From an uncultured Succinivibrionaceae bacterium (GTDB taxonomy: Bacteria; Pseudomonadota; Gammaproteobacteria; Enterobacterales; Succinivibrionaceae): a stretch of 33,124 nucleotides of DNA. Location of the stretch: contig CALXNU010000019.1 in assembly GCA_944389835.1 (NCBI GenBank), positions 1-33,124 on the forward strand, in the 5' to 3' direction. The first letter of the stretch is position 1; each line of letters begins with the position of its first letter. Below, one piece after another: positions 1-7,500 of the stretch. Below the pieces are notes generated by a model. That model did not search any database. It saw only the letters and a program-made list of their open reading frames with translations, and was not told where the DNA came from. The translations under genes were made by a program, and so were the position numbers.

Positions 1-71
1 AGCCTGTGGAGATAACCGTTAGGAAGTCTTTGAAGCAGGAAGAAGCCCTTAACCTTTAGGTTATGGGTGAT

Positions 72-614
72 TCACCACACAAGTGACATGACAGCAGCGG
101 TAGCTACTAAGATAAGATCATAGATTAGCTTAATAGAGCCTAAGCGTTTTTGAATTCTTGCGGCTAAATATCTTACAAAAGCATCGCAAGGGAGCATGGC
201 TACTGAAGCTGTTGCCTGTAGTGCAATATTTAGGGAAATTAAAGCAGATCCGATAAGTAAAACTGCTAAAGCCATGAAATAATTGCTCATGACTAAATCT
301 TCAGTTACATACATCCACACATCAATCATCAGACCAAAGACGATTAAAGCTGGGACTTGTAAAATAATGTTATAAAGTTCCTCGCGTCGTCTTTGTGCGT
401 TTAACACAAAAAATTGGCTGACAAACATCGCAGCATTAAACAGGATATTCACCGTACCCATGGTTAAAGGAAAGTAAACTGAAGTTACATAACTAAAACA
501 TGCAACTGAGTTTACTCCAAGTAAAGATCGTGTAACTAAGGTGACGCCACAAGATCCAATCACCAGGGCACTTAAAAAAACACTGTAGCGCCTTAAAAGC
601 TCAGCTTTTCCCAA
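72..614 (-). CDS. YczE/YitT-like integral membrane protein, short C terminus
   Basis: Predicted polytopic inner-membrane protein of the YczE (DUF6198-like) group; function unknown. Hydrophobic segments begin just after a LLRRY motif, and a MLPCDAFVR motif near residue 145 fits the family. The frame could be opened at an ATG at 657-659. I prefer the TTG at 612-614 (180 aa) because AAGGAG lies six bases before it and because family members begin close to the LLRRY segment; the 15 extra residues would be encoded partly by an A/T homopolymer. It lies just downstream of gltX on the same strand and may be its last operon member. The protein stops at TGA (72-74) where I would expect another glycine-rich segment and helix. 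The same frame stays open from that TGA to the window edge. Truncation is possible but unproven. Family assignment is by general pattern. Confidence 0.6.
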   Translation of the reverse strand: MGKAELLRRYSVFLSALVIGSCGVTLVTRSLLGVNSVACFSYVTSVYFPLTMGTVNILFNAAMFVSQFFVLNAQRRREELYNIILQVPALIVFGLMIDVWMYVTEDLVMSNYFMALAVLLIGSALISLNIALQATASVAMLPCDAFVRYLAARIQKRLGSIKLIYDLILVATAAVMSLVW

Positions 615-675
615 CTTCTTCTCCTTAAAAAAAAAATGACCTCGCAATTGCGAAGCCATCTTTTTAACTGCTTTT

Positions 676-2082
676 TTAAGCTAAATTTTTAAAATGCTCT
701 ATAGCCTTTTCAATGCGTGATAAAGCTCTTTGTTTACCAACTAAACATAAAGTATCACCGATACCAGGTGAGGTTGCAGTGCCAGTTAAAGCAATTCTTA
801 AAGGCTGACCTACTTTACCCATGCCAATTTCAAGCTTTACTGCCAACTCCTCTAAAGCTTTATCTAAAGCCTCTGGGGTAAATTCACAGTTTTCAATAAC
901 CTTTAAAGACTGCTCTAAGACCTCAACTGAACCTTCTTTCATCCACTTTTTAACGCCTTTTTCTTCATAGGAGTCAAAGTCTTCAAAAAGATGATGAACC
1001 TTTTGGGCCATCTCTGTTAAAGTGTGGCATTTTTCGGAATAGCACTTAACAATCTCTTCTAAGGCAGGTCCTTTGCTAGCATCAAGACCTTGTCTTTGTA
1101 AATGCCAGGCTAACTCCTTTGCTACCTCTTGAGCAGGCAAAGTTTTCATGTAGTGAGCATTAAGCCAATCTAACTTCTTAGTATTAAAGGAAGAGGCACT
1201 CTTGGAGATCGCATCTAAAGAGAATAATGAAATCATCTCCTCGCGAGAGAAAATTTCTTGATCACCATGAGAGAAGCCTAAACGCACTAAATAATTGTTT
1301 AAAGCCTCCGGTAAATAACCATCTTCACGATACTGCATCACACTTACGGCACCATGGCGCTTGGAAAGTTTAGTGCCATCATCACCTAAGATCATGGCCA
1401 CGTGGCAGAATACCGGGACCTTTGCACCTAAAGCGTGATAGAGATTGATTTGTTTTGGAGTATTGTTGACATGATCATCGCCGCGAATGACATGAGTAAT
1501 GCCCATATCAAAGTCATCGACGACTACACAGAAATTGTAAGTTGGAGTACCATCAGATCTTTGAATAATAAAATCATCAAGTTGAGAGTTCTTAAACTCA
1601 ATATGGCCTTTTACCATATCATCAAAAGCCACTACGCCATCTTGAGGATTTTTAAAACGCACTACATAAGGCTCATCAGGGGAGTGTTCCTCATGACTGT
1701 CACGGCAATGACCATCATAACGAGGCAACTCACCTTTTTTCATTTGCTCCTCGCGCATTGCCTCTAAACGCTCTTTAGTGCAATAGCACTTATAGGCCTT
1801 GCCTTGAGCTAAAAGCTCGTCTATAACCTCTTTATAGCGGTCAAAGCGCTTAGTTTGATAATAAGGACCCTCATCCCAATTTAAATCAAGCCATTGCATT
1901 GACTCTAAAATGGCATCAATGGCAGGTTGAGTTGAGCGCTCTCTGTCAGTATCTTCGATACGTAAGACAAATTTACCACCACAATGACGGGCATAAAGCC
2001 AAGAAAAAAGAGCAGTACGAGCACCGCCCACATGCAAAAAGCCCGTAGGTGACGGGGCAAAACGAGTTTTTACTAATGACAT
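676..2082 (-). CDS. gltX: Glutamyl-tRNA synthetase
   Basis: Class I aminoacyl-tRNA synthetase that charges tRNA-Glu with glutamate in the cytoplasm. The 468-residue protein has the usual bacterial GluRS length. The HIGH-type signature is at residues 10-20 ([11 protein letters not shown]) and the KMSKS-type loop reads KLSKR. A zinc-binding insertion is visible with C99, C101 and C126. The position equivalent to the fourth E. coli ligand (H127, from memory) is D128 here, with a histidine at 130 that might substitute. The start ATG at 2080-2082 has only a weak GGAT-type ribosome site. It follows lptG on the same strand after 54 bases, and the YczE-like gene follows it. Assignment is secure. Confidence 0.97.
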   Translation of the reverse strand: MSLVKTRFAPSPTGFLHVGGARTALFSWLYARHCGGKFVLRIEDTDRERSTQPAIDAILESMQWLDLNWDEGPYYQTKRFDRYKEVIDELLAQGKAYKCYCTKERLEAMREEQMKKGELPRYDGHCRDSHEEHSPDEPYVVRFKNPQDGVVAFDDMVKGHIEFKNSQLDDFIIQRSDGTPTYNFCVVVDDFDMGITHVIRGDDHVNNTPKQINLYHALGAKVPVFCHVAMILGDDGTKLSKRHGAVSVMQYREDGYLPEALNNYLVRLGFSHGDQEIFSREEMISLFSLDAISKSASSFNTKKLDWLNAHYMKTLPAQEVAKELAWHLQRQGLDASKGPALEEIVKCYSEKCHTLTEMAQKVHHLFEDFDSYEEKGVKKWMKEGSVEVLEQSLKVIENCEFTPEALDKALEELAVKLEIGMGKVGQPLRIALTGTATSPGIGDTLCLVGKQRALSRIEKAIEHFKNLA

Positions 2083-2136
2083 TTTAGCTTATCCAATTGA
2101 CACAAATTGCGGGTAATTTTAACACTTTTAAACTTT

Positions 2137-3204
2137 CTACGTTCTTTTATTTAAAAGCCACAACGCAAAAATAAAGAATAAAAGCGTAGGCAAGGCAGCT
2201 CCCACTATAGGCGGCAGACCATAAACCAAAGAAAAAGGCGCGCCAATTGAATTTGCTACATAGAACACAAAGCCTAAGGCAATACCAATGACAATTCTTG
2301 TACCCATTGGAATTGTTCTTAAAGGACCAAATACTGTAGATGCTGCCAATAAGAGCATAACCACCATGCTAAATGGACTTACAAACTTCATATAAAGTTG
2401 TAAGCGATAGTTATCTGCTTCTTGATTATTAGATTCAAGATAGGTGATGTAATCAATTAAACCTGTAATAGTTAAGTTATAGTATTTAACGCCTAAAATC
2501 TCCACCCGCTCTGGATTTAAATTTAAGTGCCAATTTTCAGTATCTTTAAAAGAGCTTTGCACCTCACCATCGGCAAAGGCGGTAGAACTTACCTCACACA
2601 TCACCCATTGCTCACTTTTAGCATCATATACACCTGTTTGGGCATGAGTTACCTGTTTTAAAGTCTCGCCTTCAAAATCGTAGCGTACCACGCCTGAAAT
2701 ACTGCCATCGGTCATAATATAGCGCGCGGCAATAAAACTATTTCCCTCACGCAACCACAGACCATCATAAGTTACTACGACATTGCCTTGATTTGCAGAT
2801 TGATTATATAAGTTTTCACTATAACGACTTAAAGCCGGAACTGCGGTTTCACCTAACAAAATCACCACTAAAATTAAGGGAAAAACCATTTTTAGAGCAG
2901 AAAAAACCACTCCTGCTTTTGAAAGGCCGACCGTCTGTAAAATAATAAGCTCTGAGGTTTTTGCCAAATTACCAAGTGCAATCACGCCACCTAAAAGCAC
3001 GGCAATTGGAAAGATCATAACCACCATGCCTGGCACTTGTATGGCTAAATATTTTAAAAGGAAAATAAAATCAATCGAACCTCGTCCTAAATAGCGGGTT
3101 TGATCTATAAAGGTAATGATGGCAGTTAAGATAGTTAAAAAAATCACCACCACTACAATCATAATTAATACTGATTTTCCTACGTAGCGATCTAAAATCC
3201 CCAT
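2137..3204 (-). CDS. lptG: LPS export ABC transporter permease LptG
   Basis: One of two inner-membrane permeases of the LptB2FG transporter, which extracts lipopolysaccharide from the inner membrane and feeds the LptC-LptA-LptD bridge. At 355 aa it has family length, with three N-terminal membrane segments (roughly residues 10-100), a periplasmic beta-jellyroll-like middle and three C-terminal membrane segments (about 270-352). The N terminus (MGILDRYVGKS) and the LGNLAKTSELIIL cytoplasmic coupling stretch are typical of LptG. Its ATG overlaps the last base of the lptF stop codon (TAATG), so translation is probably coupled; a G-rich Shine-Dalgarno sequence lies in the end of lptF. In many gammaproteobacteria lptFG sits beside pepA; here it follows holB. 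Confidence 0.95.
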   Translation of the reverse strand: MGILDRYVGKSVLIMIVVVVIFLTILTAIITFIDQTRYLGRGSIDFIFLLKYLAIQVPGMVVMIFPIAVLLGGVIALGNLAKTSELIILQTVGLSKAGVVFSALKMVFPLILVVILLGETAVPALSRYSENLYNQSANQGNVVVTYDGLWLREGNSFIAARYIMTDGSISGVVRYDFEGETLKQVTHAQTGVYDAKSEQWVMCEVSSTAFADGEVQSSFKDTENWHLNLNPERVEILGVKYYNLTITGLIDYITYLESNNQEADNYRLQLYMKFVSPFSMVVMLLLAASTVFGPLRTIPMGTRIVIGIALGFVFYVANSIGAPFSLVYGLPPIVGAALPTLLFFIFALWLLNKRT

Positions 3205-4325
3205 TAAGCTTTACCCCCACGTAATCTCTTATCACCTAAAAGCTTGCGTATCACATATTTTGGCAGGTTTAAAGGGATAGCTACAAAAATTAAAAAGACG
3301 ATTGGTACAAGATATAAACCAGGATAAAGACCAAGGTAATCAGTATTATTAACTATATTTCTAACAGAGAAAATAAACATGTAGTACGAAGCATAAATTA
3401 AGATTGCAGGCATTAGTTTGGCAAAACGCCCTTGTCGAGGATTTACCATCGAAAGTGGTACTGCCACCATGGTTAAAACTAAAGCTGCAAATAAAGATGA
3501 CATACGCCACTGTGCTTCAACTTGCCAAGCGAGATTATCTGAGGCTAAAAGTTCAGCTGTAGATTTCATGGAAATATTAGTTTTTTCCCTCTCTTGAGCT
3601 TCCCTTGAGGAAATTGGAGCATCAAACTCATCAAAAGAGGCTTTTCTATATGATCCAATCTCCAAAGATCCTTCATATCTTGAACCATGCTCTAAATGTA
3701 ACCATTGCACCCCATCTCTATCGGTCACCAAGCTTCCTGATTTGGCAATCGTCACCGCAGAGCGTTTAAGATCATAAGGATCTTCCATCACATAAATATT
3801 TTGAACCTGTCTTTGTCCTTCTTTATCGCTTACTAACTCATCAATATAAATGGTATAACGCTCATCAACTGACACAAAGCGTCCACTTTCAATAGGCAGA
3901 TATTGAGGATTATTTTCCGCAGAACTTAAAAGATCAGAACGCGCATTAGAAGCTTGAGGGCTTAAAAAGACCCCACAATAAAAACCTAAAAGACCTGTAA
4001 TTAAGGCTAAAACTAAAGTTATGATCATCACTCTTGAGGTTGAATAGCCAACAGATCTCATCACCACCATTTCAGAGTCTGAGCAAATTCTCCCCAAAGT
4101 AATTAAGATACTTATAAATAAAGTTAGAGGGAGCATGATAGAGAGGATCTCAGGCAATGCATACAATGCGAGAAGTCCTACTAATTCAGAGGGAATACTA
4201 CCAACGGCTGCTCTTGTGACAAGACGAATTAAGCTTTGGCTTAAAAATATCGCAACTAAAATGATTAAGACCACAATTTGGGTCTTTAAAAGCTCCTTTA
4301 AGATATATTTATCGACAATCTTCAT
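3204..4325 (-). CDS. lptF: LPS export ABC transporter permease LptF
   Basis: Second permease of the LptB2FG lipopolysaccharide exporter in the inner membrane. The 373-residue protein shows the LptF pattern: N-terminal KYILKELLKTQ, membrane helices near residues 15-125, the LGRICSDSEMVVMRS coupling region, a periplasmic domain and C-terminal helices near 270-355. It overlaps lptG by one base. The ATG at 4323-4325 has no clear Shine-Dalgarno sequence. Upstream (4326-4424) are a long hairpin and an unattached GGGAGG motif, which may matter for expression. The promoter was not identified. Confidence 0.95.
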   Translation of the reverse strand: MKIVDKYILKELLKTQIVVLIILVAIFLSQSLIRLVTRAAVGSIPSELVGLLALYALPEILSIMLPLTLFISILITLGRICSDSEMVVMRSVGYSTSRVMIITLVLALITGLLGFYCGVFLSPQASNARSDLLSSAENNPQYLPIESGRFVSVDERYTIYIDELVSDKEGQRQVQNIYVMEDPYDLKRSAVTIAKSGSLVTDRDGVQWLHLEHGSRYEGSLEIGSYRKASFDEFDAPISSREAQEREKTNISMKSTAELLASDNLAWQVEAQWRMSSLFAALVLTMVAVPLSMVNPRQGRFAKLMPAILIYASYYMFIFSVRNIVNNTDYLGLYPGLYLVPIVFLIFVAIPLNLPKYVIRKLLGDKRLRGGKA

Positions 4326-4333
4326 CTATCATA

Positions 4334-4376
4334 AGCAATAAGACTTTTGCCACTTTTAGGCAAAAGAGAAATTGCT
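4334..4376 (-). promoter_or_regulatory. Long imperfect hairpin between holB and lptF
   Basis: Inner arms CTTTTGCC (4344-4351) and GGCAAAAG (4359-4366) enclose a seven-base loop. They are flanked by four-base internal loops and then outer arms AGCAAT (4334-4339) and ATTGCT (4371-4376). No strong T run follows on the minus strand, so it is a poor terminator; it may shape the lptF leader or attenuate read-through from holB. Confidence 0.5.
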
Positions 4377-4424
4377 ATCCTCCCTTTTTTGGCGATTTAA
4401 ACTTTTTAAGCTCAAAATTATCAC

Positions 4425-5489
4425 TTATGCCCCTCCCTTAAGACTTGCATTATGACAGGCTAAGGTAATTGCAATTTCCCTTAATAAAATTTTCGGAGTT
4501 CTTGAGGGGATCAAGGGTAACTTTCCTTCAATAAAAGGAAAATTCTCTTGTACTTTAAATAAGGCAAAAGTTGGAATTTGACTTAAAACTTGAGCGTGAG
4601 TCTCTAAAATCAAAGGTAGCTCCTGTAAACTCACGCCTTGTTTTAAAAATAAAATTTCTTTTACTAAGTTTTGTAAAATAGTAACTTGAACTGCGCCTTC
4701 AACTTCACTTAAAGTTTTGACAAATAAAGTAGTAGAACCTTGAGTAATGGCTTTCGCTAATGCTTCACTTACCTCTAAGGCTACTTTATCAAGTCCTTGA
4801 TTTAACATTTCAAGCGCTCTAAAAGGAGCATTTGCACTTAAAGCTAAAGCAACAGCAGATCTTTTCTTATCAAAACCTTGCTCTTGTAAATAAGGCAAAA
4901 TTTCAGCTTGATTTAAACTTGAAAGCTCAATTTTAAAAGCTCTTGATAATAAAGTTGGAAGTAGCGACTCTAAAGTTTCTACCACTAAAATAATTAAAGT
5001 ATCTGAAGGTGGCTCCTCAAAAGTTTTTAATAAAGCGTTAGCCGCACTTTCTCCTAATAAATGGGCATCATGAATAATAGCCACTTTTCGATAAGAAAAG
5101 GCTGAGGATTCATGCAAAAGATGATTTAGTTTTCTTATCGTATCAATGCGAATGCTGCGTCTTTGTACATTACTTTTAGCTTTAAGATAGGCTAAAAAAC
5201 CTGGGTTTTTAGTTAGATCTTCATCCTTGTCACATTCCTCTTTCGTAGTAGGCAAGGCTAGTAAAAAGTCAGGATGCGAGCCTGATTCAAAAACTAAACA
5301 AGACTTACATTCCCCGCAAGGTTTTGTCTCTTGCACATTCGTACAAAGATAAAGTTTTGCACACTCTAAAGCTAAATCTGTAACCCCATAGCCACTGTGA
5401 CCTGCAATAATTACAGATCCTGGCAAACGGTGTTGATTTAATGCCGTATAAAAACAATCATAGGCCCGATTAAGCCACGGCATGAGCAT
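4425..5489 (-). CDS. holB: DNA polymerase III subunit delta prime
   Basis: Clamp-loader subunit of the replicative polymerase. It is a stator AAA+ protein that does not hydrolyse ATP itself, and the sequence agrees: the P-loop position (GHSGYGVT, about residues 30-37) lacks the catalytic lysine. Four zinc-module cysteines are visible at C49, C58, C61 and C64, followed by the SHPD motif. The ANALLKTFEEPP sensor region lies at about 150-161, with the SR(A) sensor/arginine-finger motif at 182-183. The 354 aa slightly exceed E. coli length (334). The start overlaps the tmk stop region by 20 bases; an in-frame ATG two codons later (MPWLNRAY) is an alternative start. Operon order mltG-tmk-holB matches many gammaproteobacteria. 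Confidence 0.93.
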   Translation of the reverse strand: MLMPWLNRAYDCFYTALNQHRLPGSVIIAGHSGYGVTDLALECAKLYLCTNVQETKPCGECKSCLVFESGSHPDFLLALPTTKEECDKDEDLTKNPGFLAYLKAKSNVQRRSIRIDTIRKLNHLLHESSAFSYRKVAIIHDAHLLGESAANALLKTFEEPPSDTLIILVVETLESLLPTLLSRAFKIELSSLNQAEILPYLQEQGFDKKRSAVALALSANAPFRALEMLNQGLDKVALEVSEALAKAITQGSTTLFVKTLSEVEGAVQVTILQNLVKEILFLKQGVSLQELPLILETHAQVLSQIPTFALFKVQENFPFIEGKLPLIPSRTPKILLREIAITLACHNASLKGGA

Positions 5490-6105
5490 GCGCTAAAACT
5501 CCTTTTACGACACTTTCTACTTGATAAGTGACAGTTTTTAAATCTAAGGCGGCATTAACTACGACAATTGAAGCGTCATTTTTGGCACAATCTAAATAAG
5601 TATTGCGCACCCGCTCAAAAAAGGCCATTTGCTCTTGCTCAAAACGATCTAAAGCCCCGCGGCCCTTGGCTCTTTGCATACCTACATAAGGATCAATATC
5701 CATTAAAATGGTCAGATCTGGATGAAAATCCCCTAAGGCCACTTGTCTTGCTTTATCTATTAAAGACAAAGGAATTTTACGACCTCCACCTTGATAGGCA
5801 ATAGTTGAGAGATCATGTCTATCTGAGATCACATCCACACCTTTGGCTAAAGTAGGTCTTATCACCGTTTCAACAAGCTGAGCACGTGCGGCATACATTA
5901 ATAAAAGCTCAGCTTTGTCATTTAACTTTTCATCAGCTGGCGTTTTTAAAATTTCACGGATCTTCTCAGCAATTGGGGTACCACCAGGCTCTCTTACACA
6001 TACTACTTGTCGCCCACTCTCTTCTAAGACCCGTTTTACAACCGGGATCATCGAACTTTTACCTGCACCCTCAGTGCCTTCTAAAGTAATAAACAGACCT
6101 CGCAT
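5470..6105 (-). CDS. tmk: Thymidylate kinase
   Basis: Phosphorylates dTMP to dTDP with ATP in the cytoplasm, an essential step of dTTP synthesis. The P-loop GTEGAGKS lies at residues 10-17. The REPGGT substrate-binding motif and DRHDLSTIAYQG follow, with an arginine-rich LID segment (RAKGRGALDR) near residue 145. At 211 aa it is normal for the family. Its ATG abuts the mltG stop (TAAATG), and its 3' end overlaps the start of holB, indicating one translationally coupled unit. Assignment is secure. Confidence 0.97.
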   Translation of the reverse strand: MRGLFITLEGTEGAGKSSMIPVVKRVLEESGRQVVCVREPGGTPIAEKIREILKTPADEKLNDKAELLLMYAARAQLVETVIRPTLAKGVDVISDRHDLSTIAYQGGGRKIPLSLIDKARQVALGDFHPDLTILMDIDPYVGMQRAKGRGALDRFEQEQMAFFERVRNTYLDCAKNDASIVVVNAALDLKTVTYQVESVVKGVLAHAHAVA

Positions 6106-7287
6106 TTACTTTTGAGCTCTCCGATATTCACGCACCTTTTTTCGATAATCTCTTACCGCTTGTTGATGCTCTTTTAAGGTATTTGAAAAGACATGCCCAT
6201 CTTTTGGGTCATGAGATTTTGCCACAAAATAAAAGGCTTTGGTATCTTCAGGATGTAAAACTGCTAATATCGAACTAAGCCCAGGCATAGCAATTGGAGT
6301 AGGTGGCAAACCATCTCGCGTGTAAGTATTATAAGGCGTATCCTTTCTTAATTGCGAAAGCTTAAGAGAGCCGCGAAAATCAGGAGCAACGCCATACATT
6401 ACTGTAGGATCAGTTTGCAAGCGCATTGACTTCTCTAAGCGATTATAAAAAACCTTGGCAATAAGCGGTCTTTCTTTATCAATTGAGCTTTCACGCTCCA
6501 CAATAGAAGCTAAAATTAAAGCATCATAGGGGTTTTGTAAAGGAATGCTCGTATCACGCTTCTCCCACTCAGCTTGTAAAGTTTGGGCCATTTTAATAAA
6601 AGAGGATCTAAGTACCTTACAGGCTCCATCACCTTTATAGTAAGGATAAGTGGCAGGCAAAAATAAGCCTTCTAAAGAATTAACACTTTCAGGATATAAA
6701 CGCTTGGTTTTCTTAAAATCTATCTCACCTTTTTTATTGCTTAAAGAAAAAGCATCATCTAAACCTGCTTGAATAAATTTTTTAGGATCTTTAAGACATT
6801 CTGCACTATCGTCTTCTAAATTCTCACTTTTATTTAAAGCATTTAACATTAAAGGTAAGGAGAGCCCCTCAACAATTAAAGCCCTTAAAGGTTCGACCTC
6901 ATAAATGGCACCATTTTTCATATCCTCTAAAATTTCTTTTAAGGTTTTAGTGCCATCAATTAGATAAGGGCCTTTTTGAATATTATCAAATTCTCCTTTA
7001 TAAAATTTTAAAAAGGCATAAGCCATATAATCTGGGTAATCATTTTGCGTTAAATCAACAATAACCTCATAAGCACTCATGCCACTTTTAAGCTCATAGG
7101 GGGTAAGCATTTTAGGCACTACATAATCATTCATGCTTTTAAGTTCGTTGATAAAAAAGAAAATACTCACGCCACAGGCGATAAAAAGACACAAAGCTAA
7201 AGTTAAAAGCTTTCTTAAAAAACCTTTTTTACTTACATTAGTTTTATTTTGTAAAGTATCTTCTTTTGAAGCTGTCTCTTTGCCCAT
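6106..7287 (-). CDS. mltG: Endolytic murein transglycosylase MltG (YceG-like)
   Basis: Membrane-anchored lytic transglycosylase thought to cleave nascent glycan strands and so terminate peptidoglycan chain elongation. A charged cytoplasmic N terminus is followed by one membrane helix (about residues 24-46) and a periplasmic YceG domain. The catalytic glutamate is most likely E264 in the ASIVERES motif, and the conserved LQTDPTVMYG and YNTY...GLPPTPI segments follow. At 393 aa it is slightly longer than E. coli MltG. An AAGGAA ribosome site precedes the ATG. It heads the minus-strand run mltG-tmk-holB and is divergent from valS. Confidence 0.95.
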   Translation of the reverse strand: MGKETASKEDTLQNKTNVSKKGFLRKLLTLALCLFIACGVSIFFFINELKSMNDYVVPKMLTPYELKSGMSAYEVIVDLTQNDYPDYMAYAFLKFYKGEFDNIQKGPYLIDGTKTLKEILEDMKNGAIYEVEPLRALIVEGLSLPLMLNALNKSENLEDDSAECLKDPKKFIQAGLDDAFSLSNKKGEIDFKKTKRLYPESVNSLEGLFLPATYPYYKGDGACKVLRSSFIKMAQTLQAEWEKRDTSIPLQNPYDALILASIVERESSIDKERPLIAKVFYNRLEKSMRLQTDPTVMYGVAPDFRGSLKLSQLRKDTPYNTYTRDGLPPTPIAMPGLSSILAVLHPEDTKAFYFVAKSHDPKDGHVFSNTLKEHQQAVRDYRKKVREYRRAQK

Positions 7288-7327
7288 GAGGCTTTGTTCC
7301 TTTCAATCTGCTAATTATTTGCCTTTA

Positions 7328-7333
7328 ATTATA
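7328..7333 (-). promoter_or_regulatory. -10 element, probable mltG promoter
   Basis: On the minus strand this reads TATAAT, a perfect sigma-70 -10 box about 40 bases before the mltG start. I do not see a good -35 at 16-18 bases, so the promoter assignment is tentative. Confidence 0.4.
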
Positions 7334-7397
7334 GCCCATATTAACTTGCATCTTTTTAAGATTGATAGTTTTGATCTGCGTTAATGTCGCACAAAAG

Positions 7398-7426
7398 GTG
7401 ACATACATCGCATTTGGCGGTACAAT
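7398..7426 (+). promoter_or_regulatory. Sigma-70 promoter of valS
   Basis: GTGACA (7398-7403), a 17-base spacer, then TACAAT (7421-7426). Each box has one mismatch to consensus. This predicts a leader of about 65-70 bases before the valS ATG at 7501. Confidence 0.7.
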
Positions 7427-7500
7427 TTGGGACTTGTTTTAATCAAGGTTTTAAATAAAAACACCCATGTTTTGGGGTCAGATTTAAGAGAAACTAGGCC

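Noticed and set aside
1435..1767. A 110-residue plus-strand frame inside gltX
   Set aside because: Antisense to a certain gene; composition follows the complement of gltX codons.
5568..6115. Three overlapping plus-strand frames opposite tmk
   Set aside because: Mutually overlapping shadows of tmk without ribosome sites.
7427..7500. Riboswitch or T-box in the valS leader
   Set aside because: Only short weak pairings are visible and no T-box specifier or antiterminator motif; T-boxes are not expected in this lineage.
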